NCBI GenBank assembly: GCA_030043435.1
Contig: JASHXR010000111.1
Location: forward strand, 1-12,025
DNA length: 12,025 bases
Direction of reading: 5' to 3'
DNA from: Microcaldota archaeon
GTDB taxonomy: Archaea > Micrarchaeota > Micrarchaeia > Micrarchaeales > CABMGC01
Numbering within the stretch: position 1 is the first letter of the stretch; every line of letters starts with the position of its first letter. The translations under genes and the position numbers were made by a program. Shown one piece after another: positions 6,316 to 12,025 of this stretch. The notes under the pieces are model-generated. The model did not search any database, was not told where the DNA came from, and worked only from the letters and a program-made list of their open reading frames with translations.

Positions 6316-7497
6316 ATGGAGCGATTGTTCATAACGCAGGAGATAGGCAGCCTTCAAAGGCCGTTATGGAGGCAGAGGCTCGGCGCTGGCCTTGACAAGG
6401 CCACCATTGCGTCCGCAATGCTATGGGGAGAGCGGCTCGGAGTCAAGGAGAGGGAAGAGTTGGCTAACTCCAAGGGCAGCGGGCTTCTGCAGAGGGATGG
6501 AGAGCTGTCGCAAGAGGAGAAAGACAGGCTCATCGAGATATCCGCGATATATGCGATAAGGATGTTCGAGGTCGCAGGCCTAGACCGCGTCTTCAACGGA
6601 GAGCAGCCGCGCACTGAGATGTACGACTTCCTTGCCAGGTACGTAAAGGGACTAAGGACCGCAGGAGTGCTCAACTCCTTCGACGCCAACTACTTCAGGA
6701 AGGGCATCGCAGAGTCGAGGGTCTCGATAATGGATGCAGGCAAGTCCTTCTTCGCCGGCGAGTTCGGGTTCGTGAGGAGAAACACGGAGAGGATCGCAAA
6801 ACCATGCCTTACCGGACCGTACACGATGGCCGACTGGTCCTATCTGGAGTACTACGAGGCAGAGCAGGAAGATAGGTCCGCCAGGGGGTCCGGCGCCGCA
6901 GGGAAGGCGCGGCGCAGCGCAGTGCTGGACTTCGCGTCTGATGTCCTCAATCCCGCAGTGCGAGAGCTGGCAGGCAGGGGAGCCCAAGTCGTCCAGATAG
7001 ATGAGCCTGCAGCTGCGACAAACGAGGGCGAGTCAGGGCTCTTCACTGAGGCGATAAACGCGTCTTTCAAGGGCGTGCCCGCAGGCGTGGAAAAGGCCGT
7101 CCATCTGTGCTACAGCGATTACTCCTCGCTCTTTCCCGAGCTTGCAGACTGCGTCGCAGATTCGTACCTGATAGAGTTCACTAATCACGCGTCTCCTACA
7201 AACTTCAAGCCGGAGCAGGTCGATGCCGGTACGTTCAAGGCGCTCCAGCTCTTCAGGGAGTACAACATGAAGGCGAGGATAGGCGTAGGCGTCATAGACA
7301 TACACTCGGACCTGATCGAGACACCACAGGTCGTCAGGGACAGGATACTATATGCGGCGAAGATACTCGGCGACCCCGCGCTGGTCCAGGTGAATCCCGA
7401 CTGCGGGCTCAGGACCAGGAGATGGAACGTCGCCTTCGCCAAGCTCTGCAGCATGACGGAAGGGGCCGCCCTTGCGAGGGGCGAGGCAGGTGGATGA
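6316..7497 (+). CDS. metE: Cobalamin-independent methionine synthase, catalytic C-terminal half (split MetE, subunit 2)
   Basis: The 393-residue protein transfers a methyl group to homocysteine to make methionine. It is the zinc-binding half of MetE. It begins 'LFITQEIGSLQRPLWR', matching the homocysteine-binding IGS motif, then has 'GEQPRTEMYDF', 'CLTGPYTMADWSY' and 'QIDEPAAATNE'. The zinc site is complete: His263 and Cys265 in 'VHLCYSDYSS', Glu287 in 'YLIEFTN', and Cys363 in 'NPDCGLRTRRW'. The spacing matches E. coli MetE except for an extra 15 or so residues before the last cysteine. Split metE pairs are known in archaea, and stand-alone catalytic parts ('core' synthases) may take methyl groups from corrinoid proteins. 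Here the adjacent N-terminal half and MTHFR-like gene point instead to a pterin donor; that is inference. An alternative GTG start at 6307 would add three residues. The next gene begins within a few bases. Confidence 0.9.
   Translation: MERLFITQEIGSLQRPLWRQRLGAGLDKATIASAMLWGERLGVKEREELANSKGSGLLQRDGELSQEEKDRLIEISAIYAIRMFEVAGLDRVFNGEQPRTEMYDFLARYVKGLRTAGVLNSFDANYFRKGIAESRVSIMDAGKSFFAGEFGFVRRNTERIAKPCLTGPYTMADWSYLEYYEAEQEDRSARGSGAAGKARRSAVLDFASDVLNPAVRELAGRGAQVVQIDEPAAATNEGESGLFTEAINASFKGVPAGVEKAVHLCYSDYSSLFPELADCVADSYLIEFTNHASPTNFKPEQVDAGTFKALQLFREYNMKARIGVGVIDIHSDLIETPQVVRDRILYAAKILGDPALVQVNPDCGLRTRRWNVAFAKLCSMTEGAALARGEAGG
7488..7492 (+). promoter_or_regulatory. Ribosome-binding site for the MTHFR-like gene
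   Basis: AGGTG lies 7 bases before the ATG at 7500 and almost touches the in-frame ATG at 7494. Spacing favours 7500, although the ATGA overlap at 7494 would be a classic translational-coupling start. Confidence 0.5.
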
Positions 7498-7499
7498 CC

Positions 7500-8372
7500 A
7501 TGGAGCTTATGCTTGAGGTAACGCCGCCGCAGAGGAAGGCATCGACCTCCACGATCGAGAGGTCAGCGGCGCGCGTGGTCGAGGCCGTCAAGAGGATAGG
7601 GAACGTCGGCTACGTGAATATACCCGAGATTGCAGAAGAGAACTATACCGGGGCTCCGCTCTACAGGCACTGCGACATCAGGGAGTTCAGCGCCACGCTA
7701 AGGAAGTCCATATCAGCGGAGATGGTGATAAACAAGATAACTGTGCATATGAAGTCCAAGGCCGAACTCTCCTCATGGATCGACGAATCGGTCTCGAAAT
7801 ACGGGCTAAAGCGGTTCGTCTTTGTCGGCGGGATGGTAGACAGCAGGAAATACCCGGGCCCGTCCGTCAGGGAGGCCAACCAGCTTGCATCGAAGGTAGA
7901 CGGCGTAAAGGCCGGCAATATCTGCATACCCTCAAGGGACGACGAGGTCGCGCGCATGGTCTCGAAGACCGAGAGCGGCGCGTCATTCTTCACCACTCAG
8001 GCACTGCTTGACTCCGGCCCCATAATCAAGGTCATACGCGGCTATGAGAAGGAGTGCTCGAAGATGGCAATAGCACCGGCATCGGTCTTCCTGAGCTTCG
8101 CAGCAGCCTCCAGCGCATTCGATGTCGACTTCCTTAGATGGCTGGGCGTCGAGATACCTGAGAAGAGGGAGGCGCAGTTGAAGAAGGGCGGTGACGTCGC
8201 CGAGGTCCTTAACGAGGCCTACAAGTCCGTCCTCTCCGACGTGACCGCGTTCGTGTCCAAAGAAGGGATAAACGTACCGATAGGGCTCAACGTTGAGTCT
8301 ATATCAAGCACGAACCTGGAAGACGCCTGCCGCGTCGCGGAGCAACTCTGCCCAGAGCTTAAAACCCCTTGA
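7500..8372 (+). CDS. Divergent methylenetetrahydrofolate reductase-like (MetF family) protein
   Basis: The 290-residue protein shows the outline of the MTHFR barrel. 'LMLEVTPPQRKAS' stands at the N-terminus, with Glu6 where the family has the catalytic Glu of 'FEFFPP'. 'FVFVGG' (residues 106-111) sits where MTHFR has its 'LRGD' flavin loop. 'GNICIPSRDDEVARMVSKT' precedes 'GASFFTTQALLDS', the equivalent of 'GA..aITQfFFD', with Gln167 aligned to the substrate-binding Gln. 'LRWLGVEIPE' matches the helix after the last strand. The TWGAGG-type motif usual in bacterial MetF is not seen, so this is a distant or archaeal branch, perhaps acting on a modified pterin. Its place directly after the two MetE subunits suggests that it makes their methyl donor. 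The exact substrate and electron source cannot be read from the sequence. ATG 7494 is an alternative start. Its last 14 bases overlap the convergent NAD kinase gene. Confidence 0.68.
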   Translation: MELMLEVTPPQRKASTSTIERSAARVVEAVKRIGNVGYVNIPEIAEENYTGAPLYRHCDIREFSATLRKSISAEMVINKITVHMKSKAELSSWIDESVSKYGLKRFVFVGGMVDSRKYPGPSVREANQLASKVDGVKAGNICIPSRDDEVARMVSKTESGASFFTTQALLDSGPIIKVIRGYEKECSKMAIAPASVFLSFAAASSAFDVDFLRWLGVEIPEKREAQLKKGGDVAEVLNEAYKSVLSDVTAFVSKEGINVPIGLNVESISSTNLEDACRVAEQLCPELKTP

Positions 8373-9126
8373 CCATCTTGCTGGTTATTATCCTGTCAAG
8401 CTTCGCGGCGACGCTCTCCTTCAGCCCCGGGAATCTGACGATCTTCAGCTCCCTCTTCGAGAGCCTGACGTCGAACGAATCGCCGGGCCCGAGCTTCGCT
8501 ATCCTGACCCCGTCATAATCGAGGATGCCGTTGTACTTCACAAGCTGTATCCGGATCACCTTGCCCGCATCGACGACTATCGGGTTCTTGTATGGCCCGT
8601 CGACATTAAGGAAGGTCAGGCAGAAGACGCTAGGGCTCAGGATTATGGGCCCCCCTGCTGACTTGTTGTATGCTGTCGAGCCTGTCACGCCGGTTATGAG
8701 CACACCGTCCCCGCCCATGACGTATGGATATATCTCCGTCCTGGCCGACCTGGACGCCTCGTATATCTTGAAGTTGACCTCCCTATCTATGTTCTTGAGC
8801 GTCGCCTCGTTGACCGCATAGTATCCCTTCCCATTGTACCGTATCTCTACCTTGTTCTCCAGCTTCTCTACCGAGTACCTGCCCGACTGGAGCCTCTCGA
8901 TAGCCGTATCTATCTCATCCAGCGAGATGTCGGCGTAGAAGCCGCTGCTCAGCGCCCTTCCGCTCCTTATCGGGAGTATGGGCCCGTCGAACTCCCTCGC
9001 CGCCTTTACGAAGGCGCCGTCGCCTCCGAGGGCGATGCAGACCTTGCCCCTGTCAGAGAACTCGAACGCCTTCCTGAGCTTCCCTATCTCCGGAAAGTCG
9101 CCCGTAGCGACTATCTTCACCCGCAT
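8359..9126 (-). CDS. nadK: NAD kinase
   Basis: The 255-residue enzyme phosphorylates NAD to NADP. It has the family signatures in order: 'IALGGDGAFVKAAREF' with the GGDG motif at 34-37 (Asp36 is the expected catalytic Asp), 'AVNEATL' with Asn106-Glu107, and the glycine-rich block 'GDGVLITGVTGSTAYNKSAG' starting at about residue 139, followed by 'GPIILSPS'. Its length is short but normal for archaeal NAD kinases. The start region is odd. AAGGAGGGG (9139-9147, minus strand) is 12 bases from the ATG at 9126 but only one base from another ATG. That other ATG opens a 6-codon frame whose TGA falls just inside nadK, in another frame. Upstream is the pentapeptide-repeat gene on the same strand, 36 bases away, but a separate TATA box lies between. 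The 3' end overlaps the MTHFR-like gene by 14 bases. Confidence 0.93.
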   Translation of the reverse strand: MRVKIVATGDFPEIGKLRKAFEFSDRGKVCIALGGDGAFVKAAREFDGPILPIRSGRALSSGFYADISLDEIDTAIERLQSGRYSVEKLENKVEIRYNGKGYYAVNEATLKNIDREVNFKIYEASRSARTEIYPYVMGGDGVLITGVTGSTAYNKSAGGPIILSPSVFCLTFLNVDGPYKNPIVVDAGKVIRIQLVKYNGILDYDGVRIAKLGPGDSFDVRLSKRELKIVRFPGLKESVAAKLDRIITSKMVKGF

Positions 9127-9160
9127 GCTATCAACATACCCCTCCTTACTCCAACAGCGT

Positions 9161-9168
9161 TTTTATAC
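9161..9168 (-). promoter_or_regulatory. TATA-like box of nadK
   Basis: On the minus strand GTATAAAA lies about 34 bases before the nadK ATG and overlaps the stop codon of the pentapeptide-repeat gene. It would start transcription close to the AAGGAGGGG ribosome-binding sequence, so the leader would be short. nadK can therefore be transcribed independently of its upstream neighbour. Confidence 0.5.
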
Positions 9169-9873
9169 TTTCCTGAGCGAGATCCTGACGCCCAGGACAC
9201 TCGCCATCCTTGAGAGCTCTCCGGCCCTCACGGTTTCTCCTCTCTTTATCAGGCCAACTGCGACGCAGAACGCCCTCATGCTGTTGCTGAAGACGGCGCT
9301 GCCTGCAAGGTTGGCGCCTCGCATGTCAGCGCCGTCGAATCTAGCGCCTCTCATGTCAGACCCTTTAAGGTCTGCCCCCTTCAGGTAGGCGCCTCTGAGA
9401 TTGCAGTACTGCATGTTGCAGCCTCTTAGATAAGCGCCCCACATGTATGCGTCTGCCAGGTTCGCCATGTATAGATTGGCATAGCCCAGATAGGCCCCGC
9501 TCATGTTCACGCCGCGCATATCAGCGCGCGTCAAAGTCGCGTATGCCAGGTTGGCCCCGCCCAGATTGGCTACCTCGAGGTCGGTGCGCACCATCCTTGC
9601 ATATGCCAGTGTGGCCCCGCCAAGGTTCGTTCCCCTCAGGAAGGTCTTGTCAAGAACGGCATCGGTGAGGTCTGAGCCTCCAAGGTTCGCACCACGAAGG
9701 TTTACCCTGCTAAGGTCTATGCCCCTTAGCGAAGCGCCGCCGAGAAGCGCGCCCTGCAGGCTGTATCCGACAGCTTTGAGGCTGTCCCTAAGCCGCTTCT
9801 CCCCCTCATCAGATTGGTAGCCCCCGGAAAGCAGCATCCGGACAAGCTCTCCCTTAGCACTTTTCCCGTCCAT
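9163..9873 (-). CDS. Pentapeptide-repeat protein
   Basis: The 236-residue protein has an N-terminal part of about 36 residues, charged and probably helical, then a pure pentapeptide solenoid. Counting the central residue every five positions from Leu39 to Leu189 gives 31 consecutive repeats, all with Leu, Met or Phe at the centre and mostly Ala, Gly, Val or Cys two positions earlier. There is no break or loop. This should fold as a right-handed four-sided beta-helix of nearly eight turns, capped by about 45 C-terminal residues. Many Tyr residues and two Cys (152, 157) cluster in repeats of the 127-166 region. No signal peptide or membrane segment is visible, so it is probably cytoplasmic. Some members of the family mimic DNA and protect topoisomerases; others have unknown roles, and nothing here settles which. 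It has its own TATA box in a shared divergent promoter. Confidence 0.93.
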   Translation of the reverse strand: MDGKSAKGELVRMLLSGGYQSDEGEKRLRDSLKAVGYSLQGALLGGASLRGIDLSRVNLRGANLGGSDLTDAVLDKTFLRGTNLGGATLAYARMVRTDLEVANLGGANLAYATLTRADMRGVNMSGAYLGYANLYMANLADAYMWGAYLRGCNMQYCNLRGAYLKGADLKGSDMRGARFDGADMRGANLAGSAVFSNSMRAFCVAVGLIKRGETVRAGELSRMASVLGVRISLRKV

Positions 9874-9913
9874 GATAGTACCATGGCCTTTGCCAAACAG
9901 CGTATCCCAATGC

Positions 9914-9922
9914 TATTTATAA
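9914..9922 (-). promoter_or_regulatory. TATA box of the pentapeptide-repeat gene
   Basis: On the minus strand TTATAAATA lies about 40 bases before the ATG at 9873, which predicts a leader of roughly 15 bases. It is one arm of an exact 9-bp inverted repeat with the box at 9931-9939. Confidence 0.6.
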
Positions 9923-9930
9923 ACGTCCTG

Positions 9931-9939
9931 TTATAAATA
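9931..9939 (+). promoter_or_regulatory. TATA box facing the nucleotidyltransferase gene
   Basis: TTATAAATA on the plus strand is identical to the minus-strand box at 9914-9922, separated by the 8 bases ACGTCCTG. It lies 84 bases before the ATG at 10024, so the message would have an untranslated leader of about 60 bases, longer than the other leaders predicted in this window. No better TATA match is seen nearer the gene. Confidence 0.5.
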
Positions 9940-10011
9940 AAACATCATCTGTTGGGAAGCAGTGACACTGTCGCGCCATGGCCATAAGGGTGCCAACGCA
10001 ATAACTGCAAC

Positions 10012-10017
10012 GGCGAT
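10012..10017 (+). promoter_or_regulatory. Possible ribosome-binding site of the nucleotidyltransferase gene
   Basis: GGCGAT lies 6 bases before the ATG at 10024. It differs by one base from the GGTGAT placed 6 bases before the preferred glnA start. Confidence 0.35.
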
Positions 10018-10023
10018 TTAGAA

Positions 10024-10758
10024 ATGGACGCTTTGATACTCTGCGGAGGATTCGCTACAAGACTGGAGCCAATAACCCTCTTCGTTCCTAAGCCCCTCCT
10101 CCCGATACGCGGAAGGCCTATACTGGACCACATACTAGAGAATGTGCTGCGAAACGGGGTGGATAGGGTAGTCATCTCGACCAACAGCAAGTTCGCCGAC
10201 CAATTCGAGTACTGGAAGGCGCTCAGGGAGTCCAGCGGCCTCGTAAAGCGGATGGACATGGTAATCGAGCCTACGATGCACAACGGCGAGAAGTTCGGTG
10301 CCATACGCGGGATAAGCTACGCCATAGAGAAGGCGAGGCTCAAGTCAGATTTGATGGTGATCGCCGGAGATAACTTCTACGACTTCGACCTATCTGCGCT
10401 GATAAGCCACTTCAGGGAGACCAGGAGGCCGACGATAGCGGCATTCGACGTCGGCGCAGTGGAAGAGGCGAGGAAGTTCGGCGTGGTCACCGTAAAGGGA
10501 GACAGGATAGTCGACTTTCAGGAGAAGCCAGAGACGCCAAGCTCGACTCTGGTAAGCACCGGGATCTATCTCTTCCCCAAGGAGACGCTACCCATGTACA
10601 AGGAGTACCTTGCCGACAAGAATAACCCCGACGCTCCGGGATACTTCGTCAAATGGCTCCTCTCAAGGACGCAACTTGATGCAGTAGTCTACACGGGCAG
10701 CTGGTTTGATGTCGGTACGCTCGAGACCTACGGGAAGGTATTCGGGATGCACCTATAG
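10024..10758 (+). CDS. Sugar-phosphate nucleotidyltransferase (NTP-transferase family)
   Basis: The 244-residue protein joins a sugar 1-phosphate to a nucleoside triphosphate to give an activated sugar. It starts 'MDALILCGGFATRLEPIT', the nucleotide-binding loop, followed by 'PKPLLPIRGRPILDHIL'. 'AGDNFYDFDL' at about 114-123 carries the metal-binding Asp, and 'FGVVTV', 'FQEKPETP', 'STGIYLFP' and 'WFDVGTLETYG' complete the family pattern. It resembles glucose-1-phosphate thymidylyl- or uridylyltransferases and mannose-1-phosphate guanylyltransferases. It has only the catalytic domain, without a C-terminal beta-helix acyltransferase as in GlmU. The specific sugar and nucleotide cannot be read from the sequence. 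No glycosyltransferase or sugar-modifying gene lies next to it, so context does not help. A likely role is making sugar donors for surface polysaccharide or protein glycosylation. Confidence 0.88.
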   Translation: MDALILCGGFATRLEPITLFVPKPLLPIRGRPILDHILENVLRNGVDRVVISTNSKFADQFEYWKALRESSGLVKRMDMVIEPTMHNGEKFGAIRGISYAIEKARLKSDLMVIAGDNFYDFDLSALISHFRETRRPTIAAFDVGAVEEARKFGVVTVKGDRIVDFQEKPETPSSTLVSTGIYLFPKETLPMYKEYLADKNNPDAPGYFVKWLLSRTQLDAVVYTGSWFDVGTLETYGKVFGMHL

Positions 10759-10851
10759 CCATGCATAGTAATGTGCAAGGCTCAGCCGCCAGTAACCGCC
10801 ATCCTCAATCGCGTCCCGGGAGAGAGGCAGAGCTACCTGTAAACGATATGC

Positions 10852-10859
10852 ATAAATAG
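10852..10859 (+). promoter_or_regulatory. TATA-like box of the homoserine dehydrogenase gene
   Basis: ATAAATAG is the clearest TATA match in the 166-base gap. Transcription would begin near 10881, giving a leader of about 44 bases to the ATG at 10925. An in-frame TTG at 10892 would be closer but has no ribosome-binding site and no homology after it. Confidence 0.5.
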
Positions 10860-10862
10860 AAA

Positions 10863-10872
10863 TGTCGCGACA
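10863..10872 (+). promoter_or_regulatory. Perfect 10-bp palindrome just after the hom TATA box
   Basis: TGTCGCGACA is its own reverse complement and sits 3 bases downstream of the TATA box, before the expected transcription start. This is a typical place for an archaeal repressor site. The core TGTCGCG also occurs at 9969-9975 ahead of the nucleotidyltransferase gene, but without symmetry. A regulatory role is inferred. Confidence 0.4.
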
Positions 10873-10924
10873 ACCTTTGCACAGCATCTGATTGCGCGGC
10901 CTCGCGTCGCCGTTAAGTGGGCAC

Positions 10925-12022
10925 ATGGCTCAGAATCTATTCATAATAGGCGCTACGGGCAAGGTCGGCAGGGCCCTGGTCTCGCAGATATACGAGAAGG
11001 GCGACACCGACCCTGCCAAGAACGAGAACCCTACACGAATAGTAGGAGTCGCATCGAGCACAGCCTTCCTCTACGAGAGGGACGGCCTCCAGAAGAGACG
11101 GGTCATCGACTTCTCGTCAAGGAAGACGCAGGGAGAGGGATATCGGGAGCCCGCCGCGCTTCTTGACCTGCTCAGTGACAGCAGCGAGAGGGTCACCTTT
11201 GTCGACGTCACTGCTTCGCCTGAGATGCTTGAGCTGCACAAGAAGGCGATCTTCGGGACCGAGCACGGCGTGGTGACTGCGAACAAACTCCCGCTCACGA
11301 TTATCGGGCCAGAGGAGTTTCAGCGGCTGATAAGCGAGCCGAAGAGGTATGGTTACAGATGCTCTGTGATGGCCGGGGCAGAAGCTGTGGACAAGGTAAG
11401 GGACCTTCGGGACCTCGGGGACAGGCCGCTTGAGATAACCGGCAGCTTCTCAGGCACGCTGAGCTACATAGCGACCGAACTGGAGAAGGGGCGCAGGCTC
11501 TCCGAGATAGTCTCCGACGCAGTGGCGAAGAAGTACACTGAGCCCGACCCCGCCCTCGACCTAAGCGGCATAGACGTAGCAAGCAAGATACTGATCCTCG
11601 CCAGGACTGCAGGCGCGCGCCTAAGCATGCCTGACATAAGGCTCAGCCCGTTCGTGCCTGAGGGGTATGTGGTCCGCGGAGACCCATCCGGCCTCATCAG
11701 GGAGCTGCGCCGCGCAGATGCCGAGTTCGCCTCGATGATGGCCACGGCGAGGTCGAAGGGGCGCACGCTCAGGTACATAGCCAGATACACCGACGGTGCC
11801 CACGGACCAGGCATCACCGTGGGGCTGACCGAGGTGGCTAAGGACGACCCGTTCGGGCAACTGAAGGGCAATGAGAACAAGATAACGGTCAAGACGGCGA
11901 CGTATGGGGACAGGTACTACTCGGTAGAGGCGCCTGGCGCAGGAGTCGAGATAACGGCCCAGAACATAAGGAGGGACCTGCTCTACCAGATAGACAACAG
12001 GACGCTGAGCACCGGGGAGTGA
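10925..12022 (+). CDS. hom: Homoserine dehydrogenase (monofunctional)
   Basis: The 365-residue enzyme reduces aspartate semialdehyde to homoserine with NAD(P)H, the branch point to threonine and methionine. Residues 6-16 ('FIIGATGKVGR') form the nucleotide-binding loop, and 'VVTANKLPLT' holds the conserved Asn120-Lys121. 'AGAEAVDKVRDL' and 'ITGSFSGTLSYI' line the active site. 'YTEPDPALDLSGIDVASK' contains Asp217 and Lys221, matching the catalytic Asp and Lys of known enzymes. The C-terminal 'GAGVEITAQNIRRDLL' is also typical. It has no aspartate kinase domain and no room for an ACT domain, so allosteric threonine control through such a domain is unlikely. The frame extends upstream to a TTG at 10892, but the ATG at 10925 is chosen because the Rossmann fold begins right after it. 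The only ribosome-binding hint is GTGGG, 4 bases before. It could feed the methionine synthase genes about 2.5 kb away. Confidence 0.95.
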   Translation: MAQNLFIIGATGKVGRALVSQIYEKGDTDPAKNENPTRIVGVASSTAFLYERDGLQKRRVIDFSSRKTQGEGYREPAALLDLLSDSSERVTFVDVTASPEMLELHKKAIFGTEHGVVTANKLPLTIIGPEEFQRLISEPKRYGYRCSVMAGAEAVDKVRDLRDLGDRPLEITGSFSGTLSYIATELEKGRRLSEIVSDAVAKKYTEPDPALDLSGIDVASKILILARTAGARLSMPDIRLSPFVPEGYVVRGDPSGLIRELRRADAEFASMMATARSKGRTLRYIARYTDGAHGPGITVGLTEVAKDDPFGQLKGNENKITVKTATYGDRYYSVEAPGAGVEITAQNIRRDLLYQIDNRTLSTGE

Positions 12023-12025
12023 CGC

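Noticed and set aside
9250..9760. Periodic DNA pattern with a step of about 15 bases that could suggest a tandem or CRISPR-like repeat
   Set aside because: The period equals five codons and is fully explained by the pentapeptide-repeat protein encoded on the minus strand. The units diverge at the DNA level and there are no spacers.
10759..10924. 166-base gap before hom, checked for a small RNA (C/D box) or small gene
   Set aside because: No C-box and D-box pair in proper spacing and no convincing short coding frame. Only the TATA box, the 10-bp palindrome and a weak distant inverted pair could be supported.

Overview
The window reads as a piece of an archaeal chromosome. The coding DNA is GC-rich, with heavy use of AGG/AGA for Arg and ATA for Ile. 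Intergenic gaps are short and carry AT-rich TATA-like boxes about 25 to 35 bases before likely start sites, and one gene encodes a short protein with an archaeal class III (pilin-type) signal sequence. The 'SAMEYLxTYGWAILVI' style of that sequence is common in DPANN archaea such as Micrarchaeota. The lineage is an inference; the domain (Archaea) is much better supported. I see no integrase, transposase, rRNA, tRNA or CRISPR array. All real genes are of the housekeeping or metabolic type, and no gap between genes exceeds about 170 bases.

Layout. (1) Bases 1-1151: the 3' end of an adenosylcobalamin-dependent (class II) ribonucleotide reductase, then the regulator NrdR on the same strand. (2) 1138-1623, minus: a small pilin-like secreted or membrane-anchored protein whose 3' end overlaps nrdR by 14 bases. 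(3) 1772-3196: type I glutamine synthetase with its own promoter. (4) 3301-5261: N-carbamoylputrescine amidohydrolase and agmatine deiminase, a two-gene unit converting agmatine to putrescine. A perfect 9-bp inverted repeat overlaps its TATA box. (5) 5298-8372: three tightly packed genes. They are the N-terminal half of cobalamin-independent methionine synthase (MetE), its catalytic C-terminal half as a separate protein, and a divergent methylenetetrahydrofolate-reductase-like protein. (6) 8359-9873, minus: NAD kinase and a pentapeptide-repeat protein with 31 uninterrupted repeats. The NAD kinase end overlaps the preceding convergent gene by 14 bases. (7) 9874-10023: a divergent promoter region with two symmetric TATA boxes. 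(8) 10024-10758: a sugar-phosphate nucleotidyltransferase. (9) 10925-12022: a monofunctional homoserine dehydrogenase.

How the genes fit together. NrdJ and NrdR belong to deoxyribonucleotide supply. Glutamine synthetase, the agmatine pathway and the methionine genes are nitrogen, polyamine and amino-acid metabolism. Homoserine dehydrogenase makes the precursor whose homocysteine derivative the split MetE pair would methylate, and the MTHFR-like protein is a candidate source of the methyl donor. The region looks ordinary in gene content. The items most worth a second look are the split MetE plus MTHFR-like operon, the palindromes at the aguB and hom promoters, the unbroken pentapeptide solenoid and its symmetric divergent promoter, and NrdR paired with a class II reductase in an archaeon.
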